Shown: positions 15,673 to 23,744, counted from the first letter of the stretch. The stretch: DNA of 38,696 nt from Sporomusa silvacetica DSM 10669 (GCF_002257705.1 NZ_LSLK01000132.1:1-38696); one strand, 5' to 3'. The notes: a model not told the origin generated them from the sequence alone. Made by a program: numbers and translations.

Positions 15673-16112
15673 GTAGACAGCCTCGCTTGCAACATTTTAA
15701 AGCCACTCTTTAAAACACTGCCCGATAGTGAAACTGCGGCTGACGGCGCCTTCTTCAAACCTTGCCTCAGATAATGTTTTCCTGCTTTTACGCCAGGAAT
15801 AAACTTTACAAACGTACTGGCATTTGCAAAGTTATTTCTCTGCAGGTGCAGTATTTTAGCTAATTCCATAGTGTCCTGATTGCCTTCAAATAGCTCATTA
15901 AGCACCGTTCCTCTAACTTTCGAAACTTCTGCCGGTATTTCCGGCTTTGCTTTCTTTATTTCATTTAGCTCCCACAGCAAAAGCTTGAGTACCAAAAGCT
16001 CGCTTTTACAGTTGCTGCAGGTTTTAAGATGCTCTTCAATAGTCACTTTTTCCAGGGACTGCACATTCCCCTCCAAATACTCCTGCAGCTCTATTTCGCT
16101 AATACAACTCAT
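15669..16112 (-). CDS. Zinc-finger (zf-HC2) anti-sigma factor
   Basis: 147 residues. The N-terminal anti-sigma zinc finger shows H28, C32 and C35 (HLKTCSNC) within EYLEGNVQSLEKVTIEEHLK. The rest is helical and basic toward the end (GKHYLRQGLKKAPSAA). No convincing transmembrane helix is visible, unlike many anti-sigma factors, so it is likely cytoplasmic and may respond to an intracellular signal. It follows the sigma gene by three bases, the standard sigma/anti-sigma arrangement, and should sequester the ECF factor. The trigger is unknown. Confidence 0.85.
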   Translation of the reverse strand: MSCISEIELQEYLEGNVQSLEKVTIEEHLKTCSNCKSELLVLKLLLWELNEIKKAKPEIPAEVSKVRGTVLNELFEGNQDTMELAKILHLQRNNFANASTFVKFIPGVKAGKHYLRQGLKKAPSAAVSLSGSVLKSGFKMLQARLST

Positions 16113-16115
16113 TTA

Positions 16116-16697
16116 TTACACCTCCCAGACACCATATTGCCGTAATTTTGCTTTAAGAATGTTTCTGCCCCGATATAAGTAGGTTTTTATTGTACCAATG
16201 GGAGCTGACATTGCATTACTGATTTCTTCATAGCTCATTCCATCTATATGACGCAGTATAACGGCCAACTTCATCTCCGGCGGAAGTGTGGCTATTGTCT
16301 GATCCAGCACACTTCTTACCTGAGCTAATATTACAGTTTTTTCTACATCAGCAGAATCAGCCACCATATTTTCAATCGCGTTTCCTTCTTGATTTGCTGG
16401 CTGATTTAAAGATACAGTAGCAATTTTATTACTCCTTACATAATTAAGACAGGTGTTGACCGTTATCCTTTTAATCCAGGGCTGTAGCAATTTTCCTTCT
16501 TCATACTTTGCCATCCCTTTGTAAATCCTGATAAATACCTCCTGCACCAAATCAAGTGCATCCTCTTTGGAGTTTGTATAATGATAACAAATAGTATAAA
16601 TATACCCTTCGTATTTTTTAAAAAGTGCATTATAGCTATCACGATCACTTTGCTTACACTGCTTTATAATTTTTTCTTCTGTTACTTGCACTGGCAT
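16116..16697 (-). CDS. ECF RNA polymerase sigma factor
   Basis: 193 residues. Region 2 (ALFKKYEGYIYTICYHYTNS, KEDALDLVQEVFIRIYKG) binds core polymerase and the -10; region 4 (LPPEMKLAVILRHIDGMSYE, EISNAMSAPIGTIKTYLYRG) is the -35 helix-turn-helix. Extracytoplasmic-function type because regions 1 and 3 are absent. It probably transcribes its own operon (sigma, anti-sigma, DUF2953, gerW). Upstream, TTGAAA and TGTATT boxes 17 bases apart are visible at about 16728-16757; the same stretch contains GAAACTT, which could be an ECF-type -35. ATG 16697 has AAAGG upstream. Confidence 0.93.
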   Translation of the reverse strand: MPVQVTEEKIIKQCKQSDRDSYNALFKKYEGYIYTICYHYTNSKEDALDLVQEVFIRIYKGMAKYEEGKLLQPWIKRITVNTCLNYVRSNKIATVSLNQPANQEGNAIENMVADSADVEKTVILAQVRSVLDQTIATLPPEMKLAVILRHIDGMSYEEISNAMSAPIGTIKTYLYRGRNILKAKLRQYGVWEV

Positions 16698-16846
16698 CGC
16701 TGCCTTTCGAACATTATTTTATTTTTCTTATATAGTTTAATACACCAAATAACACAAAAAGTTTCAACAAAAATTTTAATAAATTTGATTACCGCTAAAT
16801 ATACAGAACACCTGATTATAATCTGATAGTTTATGACCTAACAGCA

Positions 16847-16882
16847 GAAAAGCCCCACCCCTGATTTCACAAGGGTTGAGGC
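16847..16882 (-). terminator. Intrinsic terminator downstream of the NCS2 permease
   Basis: On the minus strand GCCTCAACCC (16873-16882) pairs with GGGGTGGGGC (16852-16861), 9 of 10 positions including a G-U pair, followed by TTTTC. Confidence 0.55.
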
Positions 16883-16987
16883 CATTTGTCGAAGGTCGTC
16901 ATCACTCACTTTGACTTTGATTCCCGAGATTTCAAGACAATGCACAAAACTCCTGCCAAATTAACGAAAATTTGACAAGAGTTCTAC

Positions 16988-17037
16988 TTTTTTCGCCATT
17001 ACCAATGGAACGTCTCTCCGTATCATACATACCTAAC
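16988..17037 (-). repeat. Direct repeat copy 1 flanking the permease
   Basis: Plus-strand wording TTTTTCGCCATTACCAATGG, then CTCCGTATCATACATACCTA. It matches 19102-19146 (TTTTTCGCCATCACCAATGA, CACCGTATCATACCTAAC) in the same orientation. Both copies are preceded by ACTCCTGCCAA (16949 and 19024). Together they bracket the permease gene. Confidence 0.6.
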
Positions 17038-17171
17038 GACGAAAATACATTTAAACAAGTAAAACCTGACTCTCGGGCTTCGTTGATTAATCATTTAAGC
17101 GAAGCAAAATGAGCGTCCCTACGCTTCTTTCTGCTTTTATAATAAATCAAGTGAGACCATCAACTTGTATG

Positions 17172-17250
17172 GAACAAACAACCTGTCCCCCTTGTCCTCA
17201 CTTGTTGCTCGCAACCATCGCCTTCGTGGCGCATGACAGGTTATTTGTCC
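17172..17250. repeat. REP-like inverted repeat
   Basis: Outer arms ACAAACAACCTGTC (17174-17187) and GACAGGTTATTTGT (17235-17248) are inverted with 13 of 14 matches. Related GGGACAGG-type words occur at 19586-19691 and 31796-31812. This resembles the short GGGACAG palindromes scattered in many Firmicute genomes. Confidence 0.45.
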
Positions 17251-17252
17251 CA

Positions 17253-18974
17253 CTAGTGATCAAAGTGGAAATGGATATGGCAAGTGCCTTTATTGATGTC
17301 GGTTTTAATCCGGTCGGCGTAATTACGCATCAAAAACCCGGAAAGCTTGATGAAGGCCTTTTCGTCATGCAGTAATTCTTCCTCGGTCGGGCGCGAAGCG
17401 GGAAATTCCATTAGTGCTCCCTGGTAATGGATATTTACGTCCAGGTTGAATTCGTCAAAACTGACCTCCATTAGTACTTTTTCAGCAGTTAGTTCCAGCG
17501 TTACCACAGATTCCATAAATTCATTCATGGCTGAAGCCGCGCGGTAGACAACATCCCGGCGGGCACCCCATAATCCACCTTGAATCTCCATAAAATCGAC
17601 TATCTTTTTATAATTACCTTCCCCTGGCAGGATTTCAATCTTTTCCCGCTTGGCTATGCCGAGGCGGAAAATCAGATTCAGGAGGAGAACGGTTACTGTT
17701 GCTAATGTTAGCGAAGAATTAACAACAGGCTGTAGGATCGGGTGAACATTGCTGTAGAATCCCGGCAGCATGTCCACGCTCATCCCGAAGATAACGGCTG
17801 AACCGATAAGAATTGTTTTTCGGGTATCGATCATACGGGATGTAAAAATCTGAATTCCTGACAACAGCATGAAGGTTACGCAAAATATCCCAGTTGCTCC
17901 CATGACCGGTTTGGGCATAATCGAAAACACTACAGACAATTTAGGAAGAAATGCCAGCAAAATGTAAATGCCGCCTGCAACATAGGCAATCACACGGCTG
18001 GTGGCCCCGGTGGCCAAAGAAAGTCCGATGTTGGACGAACAAGTAGTGTGTGCCATGCCGCCAATTAAGCCGCCGAACACTGTTTTTGTTGCTTCTGCCA
18101 GCATGCCCCCACTAATTGTATTCATATCCGGTCGCTTCCATTCGGCATCATTTATTTTCTGACAGGTGGTGATATCGCCCACGCACTTAAGCGCTGCACA
18201 GAGTCCGGCAATCAGAAACGGGACAAGTAATGCCATATCAAAAGACCAGCCGACATGTCCCATATAAGGCAACGCTATTATGGCGGCGCTGCTTAGTTGC
18301 TCAAAATCAGCAGGCGTAAACAGACCAAACATGTAGGAACAAAAATAGCCGATGATGATGCCGATAAGCATACAATATTGCCGCAAGCTCCCTTTACCCC
18401 AGATGCTTGTTCCCACCATCGCCGCGAAGGTGATGACAGCGACAATGAGGCTAGAGGGATCCATGGTGGAAGACGCAGTGTCGGCGCCAAAAAACAGGGT
18501 GACATCAATAGGGATAATGGCGACTCCGACCATAAATACGACAACACCGGCCACCTCTGGTGGAAACACCGTCCGTAGCCGGTGCATTATGCGTGACAAC
18601 AGGGCTTCAAATAAGCCGGCGACGATGGTCATCCCGAACAGCAGGGGATAGCCTCCCGTTTTTAACGCCAATATTGCCGCAGGCAGAAATGGCTCGCTAC
18701 CGCCTTCGGGGGCAAGATAACCGGATCCCACAGGGCCTTTCTTCAAAGCTTGCAGGATGGTTCCCGCGCCGCCGGCGATCATTGATAAGCTTACCAGGCT
18801 CTGCATTTCCGCCTGCGAGCCGTTTGCTGCCTTTACCACCAGCACGGGAAAAATCAGTGAGGCGGACATCTGCATAATGTGTTGAAGTGCAAGTATGAGG
18901 GTGATAAGAACCGGTGGCCGATCATCGACACCGTAAACAAGGTTGACAGGCTTGATTGGTGCATTGTTTGTCAA
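17253..18974 (-). CDS. NCS2 (SLC23) xanthine/uracil permease with a C-terminal ATPase-fold domain
   Basis: 573 residues. The N-terminal 440 residues are a nucleobase:cation symporter-2 with about 12-14 helices; family marks are the start VYGVDDRPPVLITLILALQH, the helix-breaking LAPEGGSEPFLPAA, the TTCSSNIGLSLATGATSRVI block and PKPVMGATGIFCVTFMLLSG. It imports xanthine, uracil or a similar base. Residues 442-573 are an added cytoplasmic domain (YRAASAMNEFMESVV, VSFDEFNLDVNIHYQG, GFLMRNYADRI) resembling a degenerate RsbW-type HATPase, seen in a subset of these permeases. I choose the TTG at 18974 because AAAGGAGA precedes it; a longer frame to 19118 runs into the flanking repeat. Flanked by direct repeats. 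Confidence 0.85.
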   Translation of the reverse strand: MTNNAPIKPVNLVYGVDDRPPVLITLILALQHIMQMSASLIFPVLVVKAANGSQAEMQSLVSLSMIAGGAGTILQALKKGPVGSGYLAPEGGSEPFLPAAILALKTGGYPLLFGMTIVAGLFEALLSRIMHRLRTVFPPEVAGVVVFMVGVAIIPIDVTLFFGADTASSTMDPSSLIVAVITFAAMVGTSIWGKGSLRQYCMLIGIIIGYFCSYMFGLFTPADFEQLSSAAIIALPYMGHVGWSFDMALLVPFLIAGLCAALKCVGDITTCQKINDAEWKRPDMNTISGGMLAEATKTVFGGLIGGMAHTTCSSNIGLSLATGATSRVIAYVAGGIYILLAFLPKLSVVFSIMPKPVMGATGIFCVTFMLLSGIQIFTSRMIDTRKTILIGSAVIFGMSVDMLPGFYSNVHPILQPVVNSSLTLATVTVLLLNLIFRLGIAKREKIEILPGEGNYKKIVDFMEIQGGLWGARRDVVYRAASAMNEFMESVVTLELTAEKVLMEVSFDEFNLDVNIHYQGALMEFPASRPTEEELLHDEKAFIKLSGFLMRNYADRIKTDINKGTCHIHFHFDH

Positions 18975-19101
18975 ATGACTTTCTCCTTTGGTTTTTTTTA
19001 ACTTATTCCGCACATGCGATGAAACTCCTGCCAATATGTAGGTTTTTGGACAACTCATAGCCGCAAGAGATAAGCAGATACAGGACTGTTCTGCTGTATC
19101 A

Positions 19102-19146
19102 TTTTTCGCCATCACCAATGATACGGTTCACCGTATCATACCTAAC
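19102..19146 (-). repeat. Direct repeat copy 2 flanking the permease
   Basis: Partner of 16988-17037. This copy also holds a perfect hairpin TGATACGG-TGAA-CCGTATCA, and the stop codon of the Ala-rich ORF (19128-19130) lies in its loop. Confidence 0.6.
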
Positions 19147-19640
19147 ATTTGCCCGCCAGGATTACCAGCAATAGATTTTGCAGCTTCAACAGCGGCTTTG
19201 TCTATTAGCGTTCCTGCATCGAATGCCATCTTTCCAGCATTAGCTACTGATTTTGCAGCTGCATCAATAGCTGTTTTACCTACTGCTTTAGCCGCCCCTT
19301 CAAGGCTGGTTGTTTTGGTCACGGCACCTGCTGCTTTGGACTCCGAGCTTGCTGTTTGAGCCACCGTACCAGCCATATTCGAAACAGTAGCAGCAGTTTC
19401 GGTCGCAACTGCTGAAATATTTGATACAGCTCCACTTACATTGGTAAATGCACTAGCAGTCTTTGCAGCCGTTCCTGCCGTTTTCGCTACTGTTGTAGCA
19501 ACGGTGCCCGCCGTCTTGGCAGCACTTACAACGGCTCCTGCTGTAGATGTTACTGCTCCTGTGACCGCGCTTCCATCTGAACGAAACAGGGACAGGGATT
19601 TTATTTTAAAAATAACATCTGCTGGAGTTATCTCTTTCTG
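19128..19640 (-). CDS. Ala/Thr/Val-rich repetitive (LEA-like) ORF without a conventional start
   Basis: The minus-strand frame is open from a stop at about 19653 to the stop at 19128, about 170 residues. It begins QKEITPADVIFKIKSLSLFR and continues with heptad-like repeats of AAKTAGTVATTVAKTAGTAA type, ending GGQMLGMIR. The only ATG in frame is at 19376 (MAGTVAQTASS), which would give 82 residues; no good ribosome site is seen for either end. The composition suggests an amphipathic, LEA-like or surface/coiled protein. The 5' end overlaps a REP-like repeat arm, so the gene is probably truncated or its true start has been replaced. No function assigned. Confidence 0.4.
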   Translation of the reverse strand, partial: QKEITPADVIFKIKSLSLFRSDGSAVTGAVTSTAGAVVSAAKTAGTVATTVAKTAGTAAKTASAFTNVSGAVSNISAVATETAATVSNMAGTVAQTASSESKAAGAVTKTTSLEGAAKAVGKTAIDAAAKSVANAGKMAFDAGTLIDKAAVEAAKSIAGNPGGQMLGMIR

Positions 19641-19691
19641 AATGAATCGATATTATTTTTGATGAAAACTACAAAACACGGTCCCTGTCCC
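19586..19691. repeat. REP-like inverted repeat with GGGACAGGG arms
   Basis: Arms ACAGGGACAGGG (19586-19597) and GTCCCTGTCCC (19681-19691) are inverted across about 83 bases. It lies at the 5' end of the Ala-rich ORF. Confidence 0.5.
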
Positions 19692-19851
19692 ACGGAAGAT
19701 TTTTTCTATACCCATAACATAGACAATTCATCCATTTCCAAAGCATTTACGTTTTAGCTGGTTGGGAGTATATTCCCGCTTCACGTGCAAGGCTGTAATC
19801 TTTGACGATGGAATGGATAATCCTTCAAATCTATTTTTCAGGAGGTTGGAT

Positions 19852-20175
19852 ATGCTGGTTAATCTTCCGGCCATTGGTATTGATGTGGCTAAGAATTTTT
19901 GTTTTTACGCGGCAGTCTCCCCAACTTGTACCACCTTTTTAAAACCTTTTAGAGCCTTAAATACCAAACAGGGACTTCTGTTCGCTTTAGGACAAATAAA
20001 AAAAGTGGAAGAGGCGTTTAGTAGTAAGCCCGTAATCGTTCTAGAATCCACGGGTCACTACTCTCAGCGTATCATCCACTTTTTCTTGAAACAGGGTTTT
20101 GAAGTTTACCACATCAATCCCCTTATCTCACATTCTATCAAAAATTCCGTCGTAAGGAAAACCTTTTTACGGTAG
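19852..20175 (+). pseudogene. IS110-family transposase, N-terminal fragment
   Basis: ATG 19852 with AGGAGG upstream starts MLVNLPAIGIDVAKNFCFYA, the RuvC-like DEDD domain of IS110 (first catalytic D in GIDVAK), followed by VIVLESTGHYSQRIIHFFLK and VYHINPLISHSIKNSVVRK. The frame then leaves the family and stops (TFLR). Only about 107 of roughly 400 residues remain. It is the complementary part to the C-terminal IS110 remnant at the left edge, but sequence overlap is lacking, so whether they come from the same element cannot be told. Confidence 0.85.
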
Positions 20176-20505
20176 TTTTTTCGATAGAGTTTCATTTTTT
20201 ACCGAAATCTTCTCAGCCAGTAGGTTGCTGAAATGGAACATAATTAGTTAATCATAAAAGTCTATGAAAGTCGCCAGCATCCTTCGGTGCGGAAATGCTG
20301 CCGACTTTCGTCTATATAATAACGAGTTATCAATTTCAGAGTATTGTATTCGCTTTCTGGTTGTCAGGAAAAAAGCCTTCTGGGTTGAAAAAACCATGCA
20401 TTGACTAAATCAATAGCAGCTATTCAGAAAAATTTTATTTTATTAATGCTTTAGCCATGATATACTGATTAAAAAATATTTCTAAATTGAATAATTCTAA
20501 TAAGT
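20176..20505. other. Intergenic region downstream of the IS110 fragment
   Basis: No gene seen. A long hairpin occupies 20266-20309: GAAAGTCG, GCAGCATTTCC complement and CGACTTTC arms with a TTCGGTGC loop region. It has no T-run, so it may be an element end or RNA structure rather than a terminator. An extended -10-like TGATATACT lies at about 20458-20466. Confidence 0.4.
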
Positions 20506-20506
20506 T

Positions 20507-20565
20507 TGCTGATCAGAAAAACTGAAGGCGAAGTTTTATCCTTACGAGGAAAAAAACTTCGTTTT
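20507..20565 (+). promoter_or_regulatory. Two-hairpin leader/terminator (element C) before a methyltransferase gene
   Basis: Plus-strand order: GCTGATCAG, AAAA, ACTGAAGGCGAAG, then stem CGAAGTTT pairing with AAACTTCG and TTTTTTTATTT. The CAG-AAAA-CTG hairpin, the AAGGC junction and the terminator correspond to elements A and B of the sulfate operon region. It ends about 40 bases before the methyltransferase start, so it could control that gene by premature termination. Confidence 0.55.
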
Positions 20566-20605
20566 TTTATTTGCCACTTAAAATTTAAATGTGAGGAGTT
20601 AAATC

Positions 20606-21175
20606 ATGAAGGTTCGTGATAGCGGAATGCCCGATCAGGCATACTGGGAAAGTTTATTAGACGTTACGCTTATTTTGGACAAGCTAGAGATTAATGATCA
20701 AATTGATTCCCTTGTAGAATTCGGTGCTGGTTACGGAACATTTACTTCCCCTAGTGCAGAAAGAATCCAAGGCAATGTGATTTCTTTTGACATTGAAGAT
20801 CAGATGATTGAAATTGCCACTACTCGTACTGCTTCCCATAAATCCAAGGTCAATATAATTAAGCGTGATTTTATAGCAGACGGGACAGGACTCGACGATA
20901 ATTCGGTCGACTATGTAATGCTATTTAATATCTTGCACCATATTAACCCGCTAGAAATTTTGAATGAAACTTATCGAATTCTCAAAACCGGAGGAAAAGC
21001 TGGGATTATTCATTGGAATTATGACCCAACTACCCCAAGGGGTCCAAATTTGGATATTCGCCAGAAACCCGAACAAATAAAACAATGGGCAATAAATGCC
21101 GGATTTAACCTGAAAGCGGATAAACCTATCGACTTACCCCCTTATCACTACGGATTTTTAGTATATAAACGGTAG
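20606..21175 (+). CDS. Class I SAM-dependent methyltransferase
   Basis: 189 residues. Motif I is EFGAGYGTF (38-46), followed by an acidic residue at the end of strand 2 (SFDIEDQM), a DFI strand and the post-motif VDYVMLFNILHHINPLEIL, then LKTGGKAGIIHWNYDP; typical of the Methyltransf_11/25 group. Substrate unknown. ATG 20606 is preceded by GAGGAG. It stands alone and is preceded by leader element C, the same kind of element as in front of the sulfate operon; this suggests co-regulation and perhaps a link to sulfur or SAM metabolism, but that is inference. Confidence 0.85.
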   Translation: MKVRDSGMPDQAYWESLLDVTLILDKLEINDQIDSLVEFGAGYGTFTSPSAERIQGNVISFDIEDQMIEIATTRTASHKSKVNIIKRDFIADGTGLDDNSVDYVMLFNILHHINPLEILNETYRILKTGGKAGIIHWNYDPTTPRGPNLDIRQKPEQIKQWAINAGFNLKADKPIDLPPYHYGFLVYKR

Positions 21176-21284
21176 GGCATTGCCTACTAATCTCTATATT
21201 TTTTGCACCAGAACCCGAGCTTCTTTACTTTCACAGAAACCACCTTCTATCCCTTCGCAACATATCATACATACCTGTTTATGA

Positions 21285-21611
21285 TTAAAATATTATTTGC
21301 ACCAAAACCATATAGATGATTGTTCCCCCGGCTATAGATAGAAGCATATTTTTCTTCCAAATGTGAAGCAGTGCGACTACCCCTACAGCAATGAGTTCGG
21401 GAATACCATGGCTACCAGACTGGAATTTTACATCTTTAAAACAATAAATCACCAGAAGCCCTAGCACCGCTGAAGGAAGCAATATGCCAAGATCCTGGAC
21501 ATATTTCGGTGTTGGTCTGCCAGATGGGAAAACGGCAAAGGAAAGCAGCCTTGTAATTATCGTACCTAAGACAACCATAGCGATTGTGATAATCTGTTGT
21601 ATTAAAGTCAT
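21285..21611 (-). CDS. azlD: Branched-chain amino acid exporter subunit AzlD
   Basis: 108 residues, four membrane helices, with the family blocks IITRLLSFAVFPSGRPTPKY and GILLPSAVLGLLVIYCFKDV. AzlD works with AzlC to export branched-chain amino acids or analogues. Its ATG overlaps the azlC stop (ATGA). It appears intact, but its partner is broken, so the exporter is probably inactive. Confidence 0.88.
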   Translation of the reverse strand: MTLIQQIITIAMVVLGTIITRLLSFAVFPSGRPTPKYVQDLGILLPSAVLGLLVIYCFKDVKFQSGSHGIPELIAVGVVALLHIWKKNMLLSIAGGTIIYMVLVQIIF

Positions 21612-22242
21612 AGTGAGTCGATAGCCCCTTCCTTCTCCAGCAGTTTTCTAAGTGCGGTGAGTGTTCCTAAGATTGCAACCATAGCGGGAATAATGAATTT
21701 CTCACCACCGAAAACAACAAGGCTGGCAAACGAAAGCCCAAGCCCTATGAGAGCACTGTAGTGCTCTTTTTCTTTCATCCATTGATCAATAAATATGACA
21801 ACAAAAAGCGCTGTCATAACAAACTCAAGTCCTTTCGTATTGAACTGTACAAGAGATCCGAAAAAACCGCCGATTGTAGCTCCTAAAACCCAATAGGAAT
21901 GATTGAGCAGCGTGACAAAGAACATAAACCACCCCTTATCTACCTCTTTTGGAATATTAGCGGTGCAATTAATTGAAAAGGATTCATCGCATAGTCCGAA
22001 AATTAGGTAAGGCTTTTTCTTCCCCATTCCCTTGTACTTGTCCAACATGGATATACCATAAAACAAATGGCGTGCATTCACCATTAAAGTCAGAAGCAAC
22101 GCGTTAATTGGATCAAATGTTCGCCTAATGAATTCATATAAATTCCGTAGGCTATCCCCAAAAATGTAAAGCCCGCAAAAATTGGTACTGTGTACGGGAA
22201 AGCCGCAAAAAATGCACTTTTTAATTGCTTACCTTTTTCCAT
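21608..22242 (-). pseudogene. azlC: azlC, broken by an internal deletion with frameshift
   Basis: The true N-terminus starts at ATG 22242: MEKGKQLKSAFFAAFPYTVP, IFAGFTFLGIAYGIYMNSLG. After NSLG the frame runs into a stop (EHLIQLTRCF). The next frame resumes exactly with TFDPINALLLTLMVNARHLF and continues to the normal C-terminus at 21608. About 35 residues of AzlC (the second and third helix region, with FAGSxxF) are absent at about 22100-22112. A caller that takes the internal ATG at 22099 would report a 163-residue protein, which is only the C-terminal part. Confidence 0.8.
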
Positions 22243-22314
22243 ATGTTTCTCATACCCCTAAATAATTTATTGATTTTTTATAATTTTACCATCGTAAATA
22301 TATACAATCAACGT

Positions 22315-22339
22315 TATAATTGTATGTATTACAATTATA
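22315..22339. promoter_or_regulatory. Perfect inverted repeat, MocR/azl operator
   Basis: TATAATTGTA (22315-22324) and TACAATTATA (22330-22339) form a perfect 10-base inverted repeat with a 5-base spacer, 11 bases before the mocR start codon in the divergent azl/mocR intergenic region. It overlaps likely -10 sequences on both sides. Confidence 0.65.
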
Positions 22340-22349
22340 GAGGTGTAGT

Positions 22350-23744
22350 ATGCCTATAAATTCATTTGACAATTACTCTATGTCATGGAAACCCGAAAGA
22401 AAAGCTTTAAAACGTCCGTTTTATCTATCTATCGCATCCTTGTTGGAACAGGACATTACTAACGGCCTGTTGGCGCCTGACACAAAGCTGCCTCCGCAAC
22501 GAGAGTTAGCAGATTTTCTCGACATAAACTTTACAACCATTACCCGTGCCTATAAAATCTGTATGACCAAAGGGCTGATTTACACCATCACCGGAAACGG
22601 GACCTTTGTCTCTCCCAATGCTACCCGTTCCATTACCATTACCACAGATAAAATATCACACACTTGTATTGATCTTGGCTTTGTTGCGTCCTTTGAGCAA
22701 AGCAACGATATAGTGGCAGAAATTACCCAAAAGGTAGTTTGTAAAAAGTACTTGAAACAACTGTTTAATTACAATGACCCGACAGGTATTCCACATCAGA
22801 AGAAAGCAGGATTAAACTGGATGGAGTCTTTCGGTATCCATTCCGATCCTGACCATATGGCGATTGTCTCCGGTTCGCAGAATGCATTGGCAATCGCGAT
22901 GGTCGCCTTATTTGAGCCGGGCAACCGCATTGCGACAGATATATACACATATTCTAACTTTATTGAACTTGCCAAAATGCTCCACATCAAGTTAGTACCT
23001 ATCCCCGGCGACCAATTTGGCATGCTGCCAGAAGAACTTGAAAGTCAATGTTGTCTCACGGACATTCATGGCATTTTTCTGATACCTTCTTGTAGCAACC
23101 CTACCACAATTATGATTTCTGATTCCCGTAAGCAAGAGTTGGCGACTGTCATCCGTAAACATCATCTAATTTTGCTGGAAGATGATATTCATGCTTTTCT
23201 AACTGCTGGAATTGCTCCAGACTACAAGCAGCCTCTCTTCAATCTTCTTCCAGAACAAACCGTCTACATCTGCGGTACTTCCAAATCAATCTGTTCAGGA
23301 TTAAGGGTCGCTTATATGGTATATGGAGATGCCTTCCGCCAAAAGATTTTACAATCCATTTTTAATATCAATGTTAAGACTTCATCTCTGGACGTAGAGG
23401 TTATTACGGAACTCATCCTATCAGGTAAGGCTTTTGATATTGTTTCTCAAAAGAAGCAATTAGCACAGTCTGCTAATGATATCTATAAAAATTGTTTTTC
23501 AGATCACGACTTTATCGGTCATCCCCTCAGTTTTTATCGCTGGCTCCCACTGAAACGTCAATATGATGCAATGCGGATGGAGTCAGACCTGGAACGGTTA
23601 GGTATTCGTGTTTTTCATTCAAATCGATTTCTTACTGGAAAAGCATCGCCAAAACAGTATCTGCGTATTGCACTTTCATCTACAACTACATTAGATGAGC
23701 TAAGAGTAGGATTAAAAATTCTAAAACAGTATATTGAAGGTTAA
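22350..23744 (+). CDS. MocR-type (GntR/aminotransferase) transcriptional regulator
   Basis: 464 residues. N-terminal winged helix of the GntR family (residues 20-90: SIASLLEQDITNGLLAPDTK, LPPQRELADFL, TRAYKICMTKGLIYTITGNG TFV) joined to a fold-type I aminotransferase domain. The PLP-binding lysine is K312 in GTSKSICSGLR, and SGSQNAL and SCSNPTT are typical active-site blocks. MocR proteins sense PLP or amino compounds. It is divergent from azlCD and probably regulates those genes through the palindrome next to its start. ATG 22350 has AGAGGTG upstream. Intact. Confidence 0.9.
   Translation: MPINSFDNYSMSWKPERKALKRPFYLSIASLLEQDITNGLLAPDTKLPPQRELADFLDINFTTITRAYKICMTKGLIYTITGNGTFVSPNATRSITITTDKISHTCIDLGFVASFEQSNDIVAEITQKVVCKKYLKQLFNYNDPTGIPHQKKAGLNWMESFGIHSDPDHMAIVSGSQNALAIAMVALFEPGNRIATDIYTYSNFIELAKMLHIKLVPIPGDQFGMLPEELESQCCLTDIHGIFLIPSCSNPTTIMISDSRKQELATVIRKHHLILLEDDIHAFLTAGIAPDYKQPLFNLLPEQTVYICGTSKSICSGLRVAYMVYGDAFRQKILQSIFNINVKTSSLDVEVITELILSGKAFDIVSQKKQLAQSANDIYKNCFSDHDFIGHPLSFYRWLPLKRQYDAMRMESDLERLGIRVFHSNRFLTGKASPKQYLRIALSSTTTLDELRVGLKILKQYIEG

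Larger units (their letters stand above)
16698..17252. other. Intergenic region with terminator, repeat copy and inverted repeat
   Basis: No supported gene. It contains the permease terminator (16847-16882), copy 1 of a repeat that also flanks the other side of the permease (16988-17037) and an inverted repeat of REP type (17172-17250). Confidence 0.6.

Noticed and set aside
18975..19118. Longer permease N-terminus
   Set aside because: It covers the flanking repeat and has no homology to NCS2 proteins; the TTG at 18974 has a good ribosome site.
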